From IMG/VR virus record IMGVR_UViG_3300032271_001254, positions 1 through 28,527 of that record: DNA of 28,527 nt; one strand, given 5' to 3'. The DNA comes from a virus. Below, piece after piece: positions 23,832 to 28,527 of this stretch. The first letter of the stretch is position 1; each line of letters starts with the position of its first letter. The translations under genes were made by a program, and so were the position numbers. The notes beneath the pieces are model-generated. The model saw only the letters and a list, made by a program, of their open reading frames with translations. It ran no database searches and was not told the DNA's origin.

Positions 23832-24575
23832 ATGAATACTAAAATAAAATTCATAGCAGAAAATGAAGAAACTTTAGAAATTTTACCTAAACCATATCCA
23901 GCTTTAAATAAATTACCTAATTGGATTCATGAAATGGATTCTTATGTTAATGGTGAAAAGGATATAAATGATGAAGGAGATCCCACTTCGACTATAAAAA
24001 AGTGTGTACCTGTTTTAGATTCTATTACCGCTGGTTATCATATTCCTTTACATAGTGATGTTTGGGTAGAAAATGATGGGGAAGATATTAATATAAAATG
24101 GTCATTGGACGATATAAAGGTTGTTAGTGTTCATGATCAAGTTCAATATCATTCATACCCCGTTCCGGAAGGGTATGAAGCTGTGGGATTTAAATGGATT
24201 AACCCTTGGATTGTTAAAACACCACCGGGATGGTCTTGTATGTTTACACATCCTATTCATCAAGAAGATCTTCCTTTTAAATGCTTAACAGCAATAGTTG
24301 ATACTGATAGATATCCAAGTTGTGTTAATTTTATATTCTTTATTAAGAAAGGATTTTCTGGATTAATTCCTAAAGAAACTCCAATAATTCAAATTATACC
24401 AATTAAAAGATCTACATTTAAATCAGAATATTCACATGATTCTGGTTTTTTAAAACAACAATGGGAAAAAGCTCATTGTGTATTTTTTGATCGTTATAAG
24501 AAATTTTTTCATGTTCCTAAAATATATAAAAAAGGTGATATTAGAAAATGTCCATTTGCATTTTTACACAAATAA
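23832..24575 (+). CDS. Conserved phage protein, tandem paralogue B (DUF6065-like)
   Basis: A 247-aa paralogue of the preceding gene, with the same landmarks in the same order: IKFIAENEETL, KPYPA (20-24), GYHIPLHSDV (68-77), KTPPGWSCMFTHPIHQ (129-144), IVDTDRYPSCVNF (155-167), SGLIPKETPIIQIIPIKR (176-193) and DRYKKFF (220-226). The most divergent parts are 40-60 and 80-115. The arrangement, 2 nt apart on the same strand, indicates duplication in situ followed by considerable divergence. Function unknown; no catalytic residue set is obvious beyond the conserved Asp pair in VDTD and two His in FTHP..HQ. A late-type motif follows before the next gene. Confidence 0.75.
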   Translation: MNTKIKFIAENEETLEILPKPYPALNKLPNWIHEMDSYVNGEKDINDEGDPTSTIKKCVPVLDSITAGYHIPLHSDVWVENDGEDINIKWSLDDIKVVSVHDQVQYHSYPVPEGYEAVGFKWINPWIVKTPPGWSCMFTHPIHQEDLPFKCLTAIVDTDRYPSCVNFIFFIKKGFSGLIPKETPIIQIIPIKRSTFKSEYSHDSGFLKQQWEKAHCVFFDRYKKFFHVPKIYKKGDIRKCPFAFLHK

Positions 24576-24582
24576 ATAAATA
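24575..24582 (+). promoter_or_regulatory. Possible late-promoter motif
   Basis: AATAAATA (24575-24582) occurs in an (AATA)n/(GATA)n stretch 10 nt before the ATG at 24593, the same spacing as for gp25. The simple-sequence context makes a chance match likely. Confidence 0.3.
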
Positions 24583-24592
24583 GATAGATAAT

Positions 24593-24790
24593 ATGAATCA
24601 AATTTTATTTTTAAATCACACAATAGAATTTAAACCTAATTCTTCTTTCTCTGAAAGGGAATCGCTTATTAATAGTGAAATCCTTAAAATTCAAGATACT
24701 CTAAGACAAAGAGGTTTTTATCCTCTTGATCACCAAGTTCTTAATAAGAACGATAAGCTTGCTCGTTTAGTAGTTAACTATAAGGCTTAA
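24593..24790 (+). CDS. Hypothetical small protein
   Basis: A 65-aa polar protein (MNQILFLNHTIEFKPNSSF...) with an amphipathic helix ERESLINSEILKIQDTLRQRGF in the middle, followed by a short LDHQVLNKNDKLARLVVNYK strand-like end. Not recognised. It follows the second paralogue after 17 nt and is followed by a 42-aa gene after 1 nt, suggesting co-transcription. No Shine-Dalgarno sequence. Coding support: close-packed spacing and non-random composition. Confidence 0.55.
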   Translation: MNQILFLNHTIEFKPNSSFSERESLINSEILKIQDTLRQRGFYPLDHQVLNKNDKLARLVVNYKA

Positions 24791-24791
24791 T

Positions 24792-24920
24792 ATGTCTGCT
24801 GGTAAAGGACCAAAACCAAGACCTGTTAATATAAAAAAATGGATAGAGAACTATCCAAAACTAACAGGTAAAGTTGAAGGATTTGTAAAAATTAAAGGTA
24901 AACTTGTAAAAAAGTATTAA
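24792..24920 (+). CDS. Very small basic protein (MSAGKGPKPRP family)
   Basis: A 42-aa, strongly basic protein, MSAGKGPKPRPVNIKKWIEN at its N-terminus and ending GKLVKKY. The opening SGKG-x-K/R-RP followed by a short KK-x-x-ENY segment recurs in tiny proteins of many phages and is likely real despite its size. The role is unknown; the charge allows nucleic acid binding. ATG 24792 is 1 nt after the stop of the previous gene, in the same direction. Stop TAA at 24918. Confidence 0.6.
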   Translation: MSAGKGPKPRPVNIKKWIENYPKLTGKVEGFVKIKGKLVKKY

Positions 24921-24927
24921 AAAGTTC

Positions 24928-24962
24928 TTGCAGTATCTTAAATAAGGATATAGACTATATCC
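24928..24962 (+). promoter_or_regulatory. Promoter with palindromic operator for the lipoprotein gene
   Basis: TTGCAG (24928-24933), a 17-bp spacer and TAGACT (24951-24956) form a sigma70-like promoter. Overlapping the -10 is a perfect 17-nt palindrome, GGATATAG-A-CTATATCC (24946-24962), which ends 3 nt before the ATG. An 8-bp dyad over the -10 is the usual form of a repressor operator; as RNA it could also fold into a hairpin covering the start region. Confidence 0.65.
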
Positions 24963-24965
24963 ATT

Positions 24966-25436
24966 ATGAAAACTGTATTGACCGTTTTATCTTGTTTATT
25001 GCTTTGCTCTTGCTACTGTGTGGGTCCAGATGGTATTGTTGTTCCTGCATATGGGGCTGGACCTATTCTGCCAGTAGGTTATAACAATCCTGTTTGTTAT
25101 GGAACTTCGGGTTCCTATGGTGGAGGTTATTATCCCGTCTATAATATGGGAGGATGTGGAGGCTATGGATGGGGTGGAGGTGGATATGGATGGGGTGGTG
25201 GAGGAATCGGATGGAACAATGGAAATACCACAATAAATTATCGTAGAACAACTAGTATCAATAATAGCGGAAATACTACCTATACTGGAGGCACATATGC
25301 TGGTGGTTCATATACTGGAGGCTCATATGCAAGAAGTGCATCATATTCATCTGGTTATGGTGGAGGCGGATATGGAGGATATCGTGGAGGTGGCTATGGT
25401 GGTGGAGGATATGGAGGAGGATATCGTGGACGATAA
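24966..25436 (+). CDS. Glycine/tyrosine-rich putative lipoprotein
   Basis: A 156-aa secreted protein. The N-terminus is a short lipoprotein signal (MKTVLTVLSCLLLCSC) with a lipobox LCSC giving a candidate lipidated C16; C10, C14 and C18 are unusual extra cysteines. Residues about 19-50 are Pro/Gly/Tyr-rich (VVPAYGAGPILPVGYNNP). The rest is Gly/Tyr/Trp repeat sequence: YGWGGGGYGWGGGG, then a Thr/Asn segment (NTTINYRRTTSINNSGNTTY), TGGTYAGGSYTGGSY, and a terminal GGGYGGYRGG array. It is richer in G than its neighbours, suggesting acquisition from a bacterial genome. A membrane-anchored phage lipoprotein could mask receptors or block superinfection (lipoprotein-type exclusion is known in several phages), but this is inference. 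The gene stands alone behind its own promoter and operator, so it may be expressed separately. Confidence 0.75.
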   Translation: MKTVLTVLSCLLLCSCYCVGPDGIVVPAYGAGPILPVGYNNPVCYGTSGSYGGGYYPVYNMGGCGGYGWGGGGYGWGGGGIGWNNGNTTINYRRTTSINNSGNTTYTGGTYAGGSYTGGSYARSASYSSGYGGGGYGGYRGGGYGGGGYGGGYRGR

Positions 25437-25605
25437 AAAAACTATAGTCTATTATTTTTGGTTAGTTTTTTATTTTATAAAAAATCTTCCAGAGATAATA
25501 TATCTTTATTTGTATAGAGAATATCTATACTTAAAGTTAATAATAATAGAACTATTTGACCTATAAAATGATTAAGTATTAGTAGCGATTAATGGTCGCT
25601 ACAAT
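25437..25605 (+). promoter_or_regulatory. Intergenic leader region with three inverted repeats
   Basis: A 169-nt stretch without a convincing gene. It contains an AT-only 8-bp hairpin (25466-25473 with 25477-25484; possible weak terminator), a perfect 7-bp dyad GTATAGA/TCTATAC (25512-25530) and a perfect 7-bp dyad GTAGCGA/TCGCTAC (25582-25602) ending 3 nt before the next ATG. A weak promoter candidate, TTGACC (25556-25561) with TATTAG (25577-25582), lies between them. It could be the 5' regulatory region of the next gene or encode a small RNA. Confidence 0.4.
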
Positions 25606-25776
25606 ATGAAAAGCAAGGCATTCTTTCCAATTACTATTAGAGGAAAAGAATATGTTGTTATTCAAAATGGTAAAGAGTTAGAAATAACTTATGATACCGA
25701 TGATGAAGAAAATGTATCAGAAAAAGAATTCGATATAGTGGCAAATTATTTAATAGACGAAGGTTTCATAAAATAG
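25606..25776 (+). CDS. Hypothetical small acidic protein
   Basis: A 56-aa protein, MKSKAFFPITIRGKEYVVIQN at the start, then an acidic segment (TYDTDDEENVSEKEFD) and a C-terminal helix-like VANYLIDEGFIK. The first half looks like two short beta strands joined by a turn (ITIRGKEYVVIQNGKELEITY). Not recognised. A hairpin (25582-25602) sits immediately before the ATG and could control its translation or reflect operator binding. No Shine-Dalgarno sequence. Confidence 0.5.
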   Translation: MKSKAFFPITIRGKEYVVIQNGKELEITYDTDDEENVSEKEFDIVANYLIDEGFIK

Positions 25777-25787
25777 TCTTTACTTCA

Positions 25788-25812
25788 GATGATATAATGG
25801 TAAAATATCATC
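25788..25812 (+). promoter_or_regulatory. Extended -10 promoter embedded in an inverted repeat
   Basis: A perfect 8-bp inverted repeat, GATGATAT (25788-25795) and ATATCATC (25805-25812), ends directly at the ATG at 25813. Inside the left arm, TGATATAAT (25790-25798) is an extended -10 element (TGnTATAAT); no good -35 is visible, as expected for that class. Transcription would begin near 25805, so the right arm lies at or just after the start site, like a repressor operator. Confidence 0.5.
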
Positions 25813-25980
25813 ATGTATAAACTCAAATACTATTTTGCTGAAATAATTGTTAAGATTCTTTTATTCTTTACTCCACAATGGAGTACTAAACATTATGAAT
25901 ATAGATGCCTTCTCAATGACATATACGATGAGGAATATACAGAAAAAATATGCAAACAGATGAATCGGAATTGGTATTAA
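25813..25980 (+). CDS. Hypothetical small protein with hydrophobic N-terminus
   Basis: A 55-aa protein. Residues 6-20 (YYFAEIIVKILLFFT) form a short hydrophobic helix that may be membrane-associated, followed by PQWSTKHYEYRCLLNDIYDEE and a helical, charged end with one more Cys. Not recognised. It lies behind its own extended -10 promoter and inverted repeat. The next gene starts inside it in another frame (31-nt overlap), suggesting translational coupling. Confidence 0.45.
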   Translation: MYKLKYYFAEIIVKILLFFTPQWSTKHYEYRCLLNDIYDEEYTEKICKQMNRNWY

Positions 25981-26108
25981 AAAAATGGTATCAAGAATAT
26001 CGTAAACAAGTTTTAAAACTCGATAGATTTCCAGAACAACCCAAAATAAAGGTATCGAAAAAGAGACCTTTAAAAAAGAAATATGATAAAAATAGAAACA
26101 AAAATTGA
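25950..26108 (+). CDS. Hypothetical small basic protein
   Basis: A 52-aa protein, MQTDESELVLKKWYQEYRKQ followed by VLKLDRFPEQPKIK and a C-terminal stretch in which most residues are Lys/Arg (KVSKKRPLKKKYDKNRNKN). The N-terminal half is a probable amphipathic helix. It overlaps the previous gene by 31 nt and the epimerase-like gene by 26 nt, which makes it plausible as a coupled reading frame but not certain. Not recognised; nucleic acid binding is possible from charge alone. Confidence 0.4.
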   Translation: MQTDESELVLKKWYQEYRKQVLKLDRFPEQPKIKVSKKRPLKKKYDKNRNKN

Positions 26109-26634
26109 TGGTGCTTTTATAATAAAGCCTATATATCATGACGATTCTCGTGGAACCTTCTATACTTCATTTAGTAGAGAAGCATATACCAATCTTGGAA
26201 TTTTAAATCTGAACATAGCTCAAATGAACACAAACGTCTCTAATAGAGAGGTTCTTAGAGGTCTGCACTATCATGCAGGACTAGAAGCACAGGCAAAGCT
26301 TGTTTGGGTTACACATGGCAAAGTTCAAGATGTCTTTGTTGATCTCAGAGAGGATTCACCAACCTTTGGTCAATGGGATTCGGTTGATCTCATATCCAAT
26401 GGTAATAAGCTTTTTATTCCCAAGGGATGTGCTCATGGCTTCCTTACCTTAGAGGATAGTTCAGAGTTTAACTATCTATTTTCTAATCCTTGGAATAAAG
26501 AAGCAGAGAGAACTTTAATTTGGAATGATCCCGATATCAATATTAATTGGAAGAATACATGTGATCCTATCATTTCTCCTAAAGATTTGGCTGGTATTTC
26601 CTTTAAGTATTGTGAGAAATACCGTGAATACTAA
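26083..26634 (+). CDS. dTDP-4-dehydrorhamnose 3,5-epimerase-like protein (RmlC-type cupin)
   Basis: A 183-aa protein matching RmlC in length and order of motifs. RmlC epimerises C3 and C5 of dTDP-4-keto-6-deoxyglucose on the way to dTDP-rhamnose, a sugar of surface polysaccharides. Seen: DDSRGTFYTSF (20-30), REVLRGLHYH (55-64) with the catalytic base H62 in RGLH, AKLVWVTHGKVQDVFVDLR (71-89), the LFIPKGCAHGFLTLED strand pair (110-125) and AERTLIWNDPDI (141-152). The position of the catalytic Tyr (YLxS-x-x-Y) is Trp here (W137 in YLFSNPWN), and RGLHYQ is RGLHYH, so activity may be changed, for example to a single epimerisation, or lost. Codon use is slightly less AT-rich than the tiny genes around it. 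In a phage it may modify host surface sugar or supply a sugar for modification. Confidence 0.85.
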   Translation: MIKIETKIDGAFIIKPIYHDDSRGTFYTSFSREAYTNLGILNLNIAQMNTNVSNREVLRGLHYHAGLEAQAKLVWVTHGKVQDVFVDLREDSPTFGQWDSVDLISNGNKLFIPKGCAHGFLTLEDSSEFNYLFSNPWNKEAERTLIWNDPDININWKNTCDPIISPKDLAGISFKYCEKYREY

Positions 26635-26836
26635 AAAAGAAACCACACCTGACAATAAAAAGAAAAAGGAACCATTTGTTGTCAGAAAAATAGAAGTCAA
26701 AGAGATTCCTGATGAGAGTGGAGAAGTAAATGAATCCACTATCATAAAGATATCCTTTGATGGTATTCTAATTCATTTGGGCGTACCAGCAGCTATGAGA
26801 TTACAGAGAAATTTATCTGAAATTTTAGATAATTAA
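26624..26836 (+). CDS. Hypothetical small protein
   Basis: A 70-aa protein: a basic N-terminal tail (NTKKETTPDNKKKKEPFVVR) followed by a compact alpha/beta part (KIEVKEIPDESGEVNESTII, KISFDGILIHLGV, then an amphipathic helix PAAMRLQRNLSEILDN). The frame is open far upstream but runs through the epimerase gene, so an internal GTG start is chosen: GTG 26624, preceded by GAGA about 7 nt upstream, one of the few plausible ribosome-binding contexts here; GTG 26612 is the alternative. It overlaps the epimerase-like gene by 11 nt. Not recognised. Confidence 0.5.
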   Translation: MNTKKETTPDNKKKKEPFVVRKIEVKEIPDESGEVNESTIIKISFDGILIHLGVPAAMRLQRNLSEILDN

Positions 26837-26869
26837 TTTTTTTTAAAAAATATTTTGCCAAAAAAAGAT

Positions 26870-26897
26870 TTGCATTTTATTTAAAATAATCTATGAT
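26870..26897 (+). promoter_or_regulatory. Sigma70-like promoter for the two-helix membrane protein gene
   Basis: TTGCAT (26870-26875), a 16-bp spacer and TATGAT (26892-26897) precede the ATG at 26907 by 9 nt. The -35 is identical to that at 458-463. An AT-rich T8/A6 tract just upstream (26837-26850) may weakly end transcription of the preceding gene. Confidence 0.65.
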
Positions 26898-26906
26898 ATA
26901 GAGATT

Positions 26907-27185
26907 ATGACATTGGAAAATATAAAAACAATTCAAACGGCTATAGACATATTTACGGGTTTTCTTGGAGTAACTTTTATTATACTTTTGTTTACAAACA
27001 CAATGAAATTCCTTTTTCATATTACTATGATAATTGGACTTTGTATTATTATGTGGTTTTATTTTGATAACAAGAAATCGAGTGCCATCGAAGAACATCT
27101 TAAAACTAAGGAAGCAGATATTGTTAATTCTATTATTTGGAAGAAAGCCACAGGAAAACTTAAACTTCAACTACCCAATGAATGA
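26907..27185 (+). CDS. Small membrane protein with two transmembrane helices
   Basis: A 92-aa protein with two hydrophobic segments (about 13-30, IDIFTGFLGVTFIILLFT, and 35-53, FLFHITMIIGLCIIMWFYF) separated by a tight turn, followed by a charged cytoplasmic-type tail (DNKKSSAIEEHLKTKEAD...). There is no cleavable signal. The layout (short N-terminus, two close helices, charged C-terminal tail) would fit a class II holin or another inner-membrane accessory protein, but no endolysin is next to it in the window, so function is open. Its own promoter lies 9 nt before the start. The next gene overlaps its end by 8 nt. Confidence 0.65.
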   Translation: MTLENIKTIQTAIDIFTGFLGVTFIILLFTNTMKFLFHITMIIGLCIIMWFYFDNKKSSAIEEHLKTKEADIVNSIIWKKATGKLKLQLPNE

Positions 27186-27438
27186 TATCAGACAAGAATT
27201 GGTAGATCTATATGATGATCCTGATCTGCTCTTTGCAGATGGATTTGATGATGCTATTCTAGGTGTAACTATTGGATTCAATGGACATGTTGTTGTTTAT
27301 GATATAAAAAAGATCATATCTCGTCTTATGGAAGATGGTATGACCCACGAAGAAGCAGAGGAGTATTTTGATTTCAACATTGCTGGTGCCTATGTTGGTG
27401 AAAGAACTCCCATCTATATAAATGTTTATGAGAAGTGA
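27178..27438 (+). CDS. Conserved small phage protein
   Basis: An 86-aa acidic protein. DDAILGVTIGFNGHVVVYDI (about 25-45), SRLMEDGMTHEEAEEYFDFN (about 48-67) and GAYVGERTPIYI form a pattern found in many phage genomes as a small hypothetical protein: beta hairpin, helix with DGMT-x-EEAEE, then a closing strand. Role unknown. The frame continues upstream to 27034 within the membrane protein gene; ATG 27178 gives the family-like N-terminus MNDIRQEL. It overlaps the previous gene by 8 nt and the next by 11 nt, so this is a tightly packed, probably translationally coupled block. Confidence 0.75.
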   Translation: MNDIRQELVDLYDDPDLLFADGFDDAILGVTIGFNGHVVVYDIKKIISRLMEDGMTHEEAEEYFDFNIAGAYVGERTPIYINVYEK

Positions 27439-27727
27439 TACCGAAACCTTAATCAAGGCTCTTGAAATTTTAGCAAGAGACATCCAATCCGAAGATGGAG
27501 TTGCTAATGCTGCCATTGCAGAAGCTGCTCAACGTCTAAAGGAATTTAATAATGATTGGCATCAACCAGAACTCTGCAACGAGAAGTATGATAAGCTTGT
27601 TGTTGAATCTAATGATTGGGAAGAGCTTTGTGAAGATATGTATGATTATATTTTTGCTTCCGAAAAATCTGGTGAAATAAAACTAGAAAAGAGATACCTA
27701 ACGCTAAAGGGACATTACAACAAATAA
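27428..27727 (+). CDS. Conserved small phage protein (DGVANAAIAEAA motif)
   Basis: A 99-aa helical protein. The N-terminal half, TLIKALEILARDIQSEDGVANAAIAEAAQRLKEF split over residues 6-40, has the well-conserved SEDGVANAAIAEAA motif of small hypothetical phage proteins. The second half has CNEKYDKLVVESNDWEELCED and ends in a basic KLEKRYLTLKGHYNK. Function unknown to me. ATG 27422 is two codons upstream; ATG 27428 is preferred because the product then opens MRSDTETL like relatives. Starts inside the previous gene (11-nt overlap); the next gene follows after 1 nt. Confidence 0.7.
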   Translation: MRSDTETLIKALEILARDIQSEDGVANAAIAEAAQRLKEFNNDWHQPELCNEKYDKLVVESNDWEELCEDMYDYIFASEKSGEIKLEKRYLTLKGHYNK

Positions 27728-27728
27728 T

Positions 27729-28154
27729 ATGGAAGAAGAAATCGAAGCATTAAAAAATATACCAAACCAAGGATTTGAAGACTACGATCCTTTGGATTTT
27801 GAGAATGCACAATTTATTATGCCTGTTGGAATGTTTGGTTCCAAGAAGGATTACCTTGTAGATTCAATCATTCGTGCTGTTGCTGAATACTATGCATCAG
27901 AAGGAGAATGGGCAGACAAATATGGAACAGAAGTTGATAACTGTGTCTTCTCTATGAAGCCTTATTGCTGGTGTGAGTCAGAAGATTGTAAATGGTGTAA
28001 AGAGCAACAGGCTCCTAACTTTCATTATAAACCATTAGACTTCCAAGTATGGTGGTACAAATATATTGGTCGTGATATGCACTTTAATAAAGACATCTCT
28101 GTACAGGATTGTGCTAAGATGCTTCAAGATTGTATTAATATTCAAACTAACTAA
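27729..28154 (+). CDS. Conserved phage protein with CxC...CxxC motif
   Basis: A 141-aa protein with PVGMFGSKKDYLVDSIIRAV (32-51), an acidic/aromatic YYASEGEWADKYGTE segment, and four close cysteines in CWCESEDCKWC (C80, C82, C87, C90), followed by APNFHYKPLDFQVWWYKYIGRDM (95-117). The cysteine cluster would suit a small zinc knuckle. The whole pattern occurs in conserved phage proteins of unknown function that sit in operons of small early genes. It begins 1 nt after the previous stop and is followed after 1 nt by the next gene. No Shine-Dalgarno sequence. Confidence 0.75.
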   Translation: MEEEIEALKNIPNQGFEDYDPLDFENAQFIMPVGMFGSKKDYLVDSIIRAVAEYYASEGEWADKYGTEVDNCVFSMKPYCWCESEDCKWCKEQQAPNFHYKPLDFQVWWYKYIGRDMHFNKDISVQDCAKMLQDCINIQTN

Positions 28155-28155
28155 T

Positions 28156-28446
28156 ATGGAAGAAAATAATTTTATACCTCTAGTAACACTAGGTCTTTTA
28201 AAAAATCCAGAAGGAGACGATGATGATTCAGCATATCCAGCAGCACAGACATATAATCTGATTGATGAAGTTAGATTGTCTCCAGAAGCAATAGCAGGAT
28301 TTATGGTATCTGCATTTGAATGTTTTATCAATACGGTTCCTGAAAGCCAACAAATTGAATTTGAAAAGAAGGCTCTCAGAATCTTTTCCAAAAAAGTAAA
28401 GACAAGAGAACAGATCATGGAATCATTTGAGAATGAAAAAGATTAA
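28156..28446 (+). CDS. Hypothetical small protein
   Basis: A 96-aa acidic protein: MEENNFIPLVTLGLLKNPEG, an Asp run (GDDDDSAYPAAQ), then helical segments SPEAIAGFMVSAFECFINTV and IEFEKKALRIFSKKVKTREQI. The open frame extends upstream into the previous gene; ATG 28156 lies 1 nt after that gene's stop and is the sensible start. Function not recognised. The next gene begins 14 nt inside it, continuing the overlapping pattern. Confidence 0.65.
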   Translation: MEENNFIPLVTLGLLKNPEGDDDDSAYPAAQTYNLIDEVRLSPEAIAGFMVSAFECFINTVPESQQIEFEKKALRIFSKKVKTREQIMESFENEKD

Positions 28447-28527
28447 TTATTCTCTAAAAAAGATAGCAAATAGAATCTATCATGTAACTATACCTGATCA
28501 GTATAATATGTGTATGACTTTTTGTCG
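28433..28527 (+). CDS. Conserved phage protein, N-terminal fragment (runs off window)
   Basis: 31 complete codons are visible before the window ends: MKKINYSLKKIANRIYHVTI then PDQYNMCMTFCR. The YHVTIPDQYNMCMTF segment resembles the start of a conserved T4-type phage protein with a Y-H-V-x-V-x-D-x-Y-x-L-x-x-T-F-x-R pattern, but too little is visible for a name. The ATG lies within the end of the previous gene (14-nt overlap) and a GAG sits directly before it. The 3' end is outside the window. Confidence 0.55.
   Translation, partial: MKKINYSLKKIANRIYHVTIPDQYNMCMTFC

Noticed and set aside
24571-24592. Short AAATAAATA/GATAGATA tract considered as a microsatellite or protein-binding array
   Set aside because: Too short and of low complexity; only a weak late-promoter reading was kept.
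25297-25566. 89-aa frame overlapping the lipoprotein gene in +1
   Set aside because: Val/Glu/His/Met-rich shadow of Gly-Tyr repeat codons; no start signal.
25861-26139. 92-aa minus-strand frame with hydrophobic residues
   Set aside because: Antisense to two small genes and the start of the epimerase-like gene; promoters in this stretch point the other way.
26877-27170. 97-aa minus-strand frame
   Set aside because: Antisense to the two-helix membrane protein, which has a clear promoter and family-like layout.
28035-28418. 127-aa minus-strand frame
   Set aside because: Antisense to the compact plus-strand block; Ser/Phe-rich shadow with no signals.
1-28527. tRNA genes, transposases, homing endonucleases, integrase or attachment sites
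   Set aside because: Looked for by eye on both strands; no cloverleaf with a CCA-type end, no HNH/GIY-YIG motif and no recombinase motif was found. A tRNAscan/Infernal run would be decisive.

Overview
This window is a piece of a large, AT-rich, T4-type tailed phage (myovirus) genome, probably a jumbo or otherwise enlarged T4 relative from metagenomic or little-studied material. The main grounds are the C-terminus of a gp23-like major capsid protein at the left edge, a probable gp16-like small terminase, a gp44-like clamp-loader ATPase, a gp25-gp6-(gp7-like) baseplate wedge block, glycine-rich tail-fibre proteins, and T4-type late-promoter motifs (TAAATA). Standard code 11 with all three stop codons fits. 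No tRNA, insertion sequence, integrase or CRISPR array was seen. The host cannot be named. A lipoprotein signal peptide in one accessory gene fits a bacterial host.

Layout. (1) 1-3500: end of the capsid gene with a strong intrinsic terminator, then short, alternately oriented genes: P-loop kinase-like protein (+), small terminase (-), degenerate dUTPase-like protein and clamp loader (+), and a conserved phage protein (-). Convergent neighbours overlap at their stop codons. (2) 3532-9275 (+): baseplate wedge operon gp25, gp6 and a giant gp7-like protein carrying Ig-like, PKD and beta-propeller segments. (3) 22829-9272 (-): a ten-gene tail and adsorption operon. Reading along the minus strand it holds a small protein, a 1583-aa protein with a von Willebrand A domain, a 1126-aa protein with a LamG fold split by a beta-propeller, three related fibre proteins, an Ala/Lys/Gln-repeat protein with a glycine-rich tip, and three small proteins, the last ferritin-like. 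(4) 22872-28527 (+): accessory region with two tandem paralogues of a conserved phage family, many very small genes, a glycine-rich lipoprotein under a palindromic operator, an RmlC-like sugar epimerase, a two-helix membrane protein, and a tight block of conserved small phage proteins running off the right edge.

How it fits together. Regions 2 and 3 would build the baseplate and the host-contact apparatus. The abundance of adhesion-type modules (VWA, LamG, PKD, beta-propeller, glycine-rich tips) points to an elaborate, surface-binding baseplate periphery. Regions 1 and 4 mix replication, packaging and nucleotide genes with host-interaction genes.

Expression signals are unusual. Almost no start codon has a Shine-Dalgarno sequence, and the recognisable early-type (TTGCAT/TTGACA - 16/17 - TATAAT-like) and late-type (TAAATA) promoters repeatedly sit only 6-10 nt before the start codon. 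This implies leaderless or very short-leader mRNAs. All functional statements rest on reading the sequence; no database search or structure prediction was possible.
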